Assembly (NCBI GenBank): GCA_965220385.1
Contig: OZ244825.1
Coordinates: 4,402,001 to 4,466,000, forward strand
DNA from: PCPOR2b sp965220385
Lineage (GTDB): Bacteria; Poribacteria; WGA-4E; PCPOR2b
Direction: 5' to 3'
DNA length: 64,000 bases
A program made the translations under genes and the position numbers. Below, piece by piece: positions 62,345 to 64,000 of the stretch. Each line of letters starts with the position of its first letter. Position 1 is the first letter of the stretch. The notes under the pieces are model-generated. The model was not told the origin of the DNA, made no database searches, and saw nothing but the letters and a program-made list of their open reading frames with translations.

Positions 62345-63988
62345 TTACGAGTCCTTTAACAGTCTATCAATCTCCTTCTTGATGTGTCCCTGAGCTATCC
62401 GAACAAATCGCTCTGTGCTCATTCCTTCAAGTCGGGTCTCGAGCCCGTGAGAGCCAAATCCGAACACAACGCTATCCTCCGCATGGGCTTCAGGATCATC
62501 GAAATGGCGCGGCGTGGTCCCCCGCAGCGCATCTGGCAGGTCATCTCCCTCTGTGCGGTAGATGATAGGGTTCGCCAGAACCACCATCGGCGCATTGCCC
62601 CCTATCTCCTCATGGGGCACCGCCGGATACCGCTTCACGCGCATATCACCCAGTATCACAGTGTCCCTCAACTCCGGTGCCCAAGTTGTCACCCGGTAAG
62701 TCTGCCCCGGCGAAACCCACTCCCGTAACTGCTCTCTCCGAGCAACGTAGTCGTGCCATTTCATCAATTCAGGAAAATGCTCCGCAGGTAGTGAACTCTC
62801 ATCCCGATATCTGGTAACGTCGCCTTCGGCACGAAGGTCATTGAATACAGCGAACCAGTGGGCATAGCTTCGGAGACCGCGAGAAAGCTGCATCACATCG
62901 TTGTCCGGCGGTGCATGGGACGCATCAACAATCACGATATGGGGCATCCCCTCACTAACCTCTTTGACAAATTCTCTTGGGAAGGCAGGGGGCACACTCA
63001 GTCTCGTAGAAGTGCCGGAGCGGACACGATCATACCTAAGCGTGAACCCCCTTTTGAGGTACGCTTCAAGAGGCTCAACAACCCACTGGCGTCCATAACG
63101 ATCGTTCCCCACTACCACAATATGCCTGCTGGTACGCGCTCGGAACCCTCTCAAAAACTTGAGAAACTCCACGGCTTCGTATGCAGTTCGACCGACCTCC
63201 GCGAGATGTTGCTCGCTCAAACCGGATTCATCTGGGGCAACAGGCGGCAATCCTTCAAGTTGGTCGAATAATCGGTACAACTCCTTGTGCGATTTCGGCG
63301 GCGGATATCGATTCTGGAGTTGATAGGTCAGCGGTTCCAGCATCCGTGTGTACTCGTAGACGAAGCGCCTGAATTCCAGATCCCGCTGCAGAATATTGCT
63401 TATATCAAATCGTCCGTTCCGTGTATCCGCTCGATATCTGTCCAGTTCAATTAGAAGCGAGTCAAAGTCCGAGTCCTTGGATAAGAAATCGATCAGGGGC
63501 GGCGTTAATATCGTGCCATCATGATTTGTCTTGTGATATTTGCCCAGCCACGTTTCCAGTTTCTCAAAGCGGTTTAGCACCTCCGCCTTCGGAAAGTTTC
63601 TCAGGAAAAGCCCAATCTCCGCCACACCGAACTCAACATGAAAACGATGTATCAGGTTGAAACGAGGCACCTCAACAATAACCTCCGTCAACGCCAAAAT
63701 ATCGGTTGACTGAAAAACACCTGCATACCCCTCAAAAATGGCGTCCTCACCGATCTGGCTATCCCCTTCCGTCTCACGCAGATGGTCGAGCAAGCGTTTT
63801 TTCGCGGTGAGTAGCCGTGCTGGTATTCCCCGTACTTGGCGCGCGGTTATGCTCCCTTGTAGAATCTGATCGTACCAATGCTTGGACACCGCCTCCGCTG
63901 CCTTGCCATCTGGACGGAACGGTTGAATGCGTTCCATCTCCGCAGCGAAAGTCGCCGCACGAAGGGCTACCCGACGTTTCCCCCGCAT
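62345..63988 (-). CDS. Unrecognised protein, possibly with a PRTase-like segment; start may lie outside the window
   Basis: The readable frame is at least 547 residues and stays open to the window edge, so 63988 (ATG) may not be the true start. The N-terminal third is helical and charged. A middle segment, IVVVGNDRYGRQWVVEPLEA (about 304-323), then PHIVIVDASHAPPDNDV (about 362-378), has the alternation of a Rossmann or phosphoribosyltransferase-like fold, but I cannot name a family. No membrane segment or signal peptide is seen. It ends 27 bp before the BKACE start, which suggests cotranscription. Confidence 0.6.
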   Translation of the reverse strand: MRGKRRVALRAATFAAEMERIQPFRPDGKAAEAVSKHWYDQILQGSITARQVRGIPARLLTAKKRLLDHLRETEGDSQIGEDAIFEGYAGVFQSTDILALTEVIVEVPRFNLIHRFHVEFGVAEIGLFLRNFPKAEVLNRFEKLETWLGKYHKTNHDGTILTPPLIDFLSKDSDFDSLLIELDRYRADTRNGRFDISNILQRDLEFRRFVYEYTRMLEPLTYQLQNRYPPPKSHKELYRLFDQLEGLPPVAPDESGLSEQHLAEVGRTAYEAVEFLKFLRGFRARTSRHIVVVGNDRYGRQWVVEPLEAYLKRGFTLRYDRVRSGTSTRLSVPPAFPREFVKEVSEGMPHIVIVDASHAPPDNDVMQLSRGLRSYAHWFAVFNDLRAEGDVTRYRDESSLPAEHFPELMKWHDYVARREQLREWVSPGQTYRVTTWAPELRDTVILGDMRVKRYPAVPHEEIGGNAPMVVLANPIIYRTEGDDLPDALRGTTPRHFDDPEAHAEDSVVFGFGSHGLETRLEGMSTERFVRIAQGHIKKEIDRLLKDS

Positions 63989-64000
63989 TGCGAGCGCGTC

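Overview
The window comes from a Gram-negative (double-membrane) bacterium: it encodes a TonB-dependent receptor, a protein with a C-terminal outer-membrane-barrel-like end, an RND exporter and several exported or lipid-anchored proteins. The gene mix (Gfo/Idh/MocA oxidoreductase, enolase-superfamily, creatininase and CocE families, HyuA, BKACE, large TPR proteins) and the many small intergenic repeats remind me of uncultured lineages such as Candidatus Poribacteria. That assignment is inference from memory, not something the sequence proves. I saw no rRNA, tRNA or CRISPR array.

Layout. 0.2-4.4 kb (minus strand): two soluble signalling proteins, a receiver-PAS-sigma54 activator and a receiver-PAS-PAS-kinase. 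4.7-11.2 kb (plus): housekeeping genes (NYN/OST-HTH protein, tRNA nucleotidyltransferase, M50 protease, trpS, scpA, scpB, sugar epimerase). 11.3-23.4 kb: an exported repeat/beta-propeller protein, an intergenic block with a possible promoter and pseudoknot, a Gfo/Idh/MocA oxidoreductase, and three tandem paralogous TPR envelope proteins. 23.4-31.9 kb: inositol-monophosphatase-like enzyme, RND exporter, PLP enzyme, thiamine-binding-like protein, rarA, a membrane protein, an NTF2-like protein and a cupin.

32.3-38.0 kb is a defence-like island: the wreck of a large DNA methyltransferase, then a tight three-gene operon of PHP-SMC-like ATPase, AlbA_2/GHKL ATPase and nucleoside 2-deoxyribosyltransferase. 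38.0-45.6 kb (minus) is the most striking block: ECF sigma factor, small lipoprotein, TonB-dependent receptor, zinc-finger anti-sigma factor and an exported double-caspase protein with GFQ-type repeats and a barrel-like end. A GGAAC-N16-GTC promoter just upstream suggests the sigma factor drives its own operon.

46.0-50.2 kb holds a lactonase-like amidohydrolase, a sugar-acid-dehydratase-like enzyme, a creatininase-family hydrolase and an aldo/keto reductase, which would fit oxidative catabolism of a deoxysugar. A lone AT-rich reverse transcriptase with an alpha-helical tail follows. 51.9-58.7 kb: CocE-type hydrolase, HyuA-like ATPase, macrodomain protein, MetE-like methyltransferase and MFS transporter. 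58.8-64.0 kb (minus): GMC oxidoreductase, hotdog thioesterase-like protein, BKACE and an unrecognised protein that may run off the window; the first three could form an oxidise, cleave and hydrolyse route for a beta-hydroxy acid, possibly carnitine-like.

Throughout the window intergenic DNA is populated by small palindromic or short-period repeats. One family, CCCGAT-nn-ATCGGG, sits at or just inside gene starts, in places supplying the ribosome binding site or coding for protein termini.
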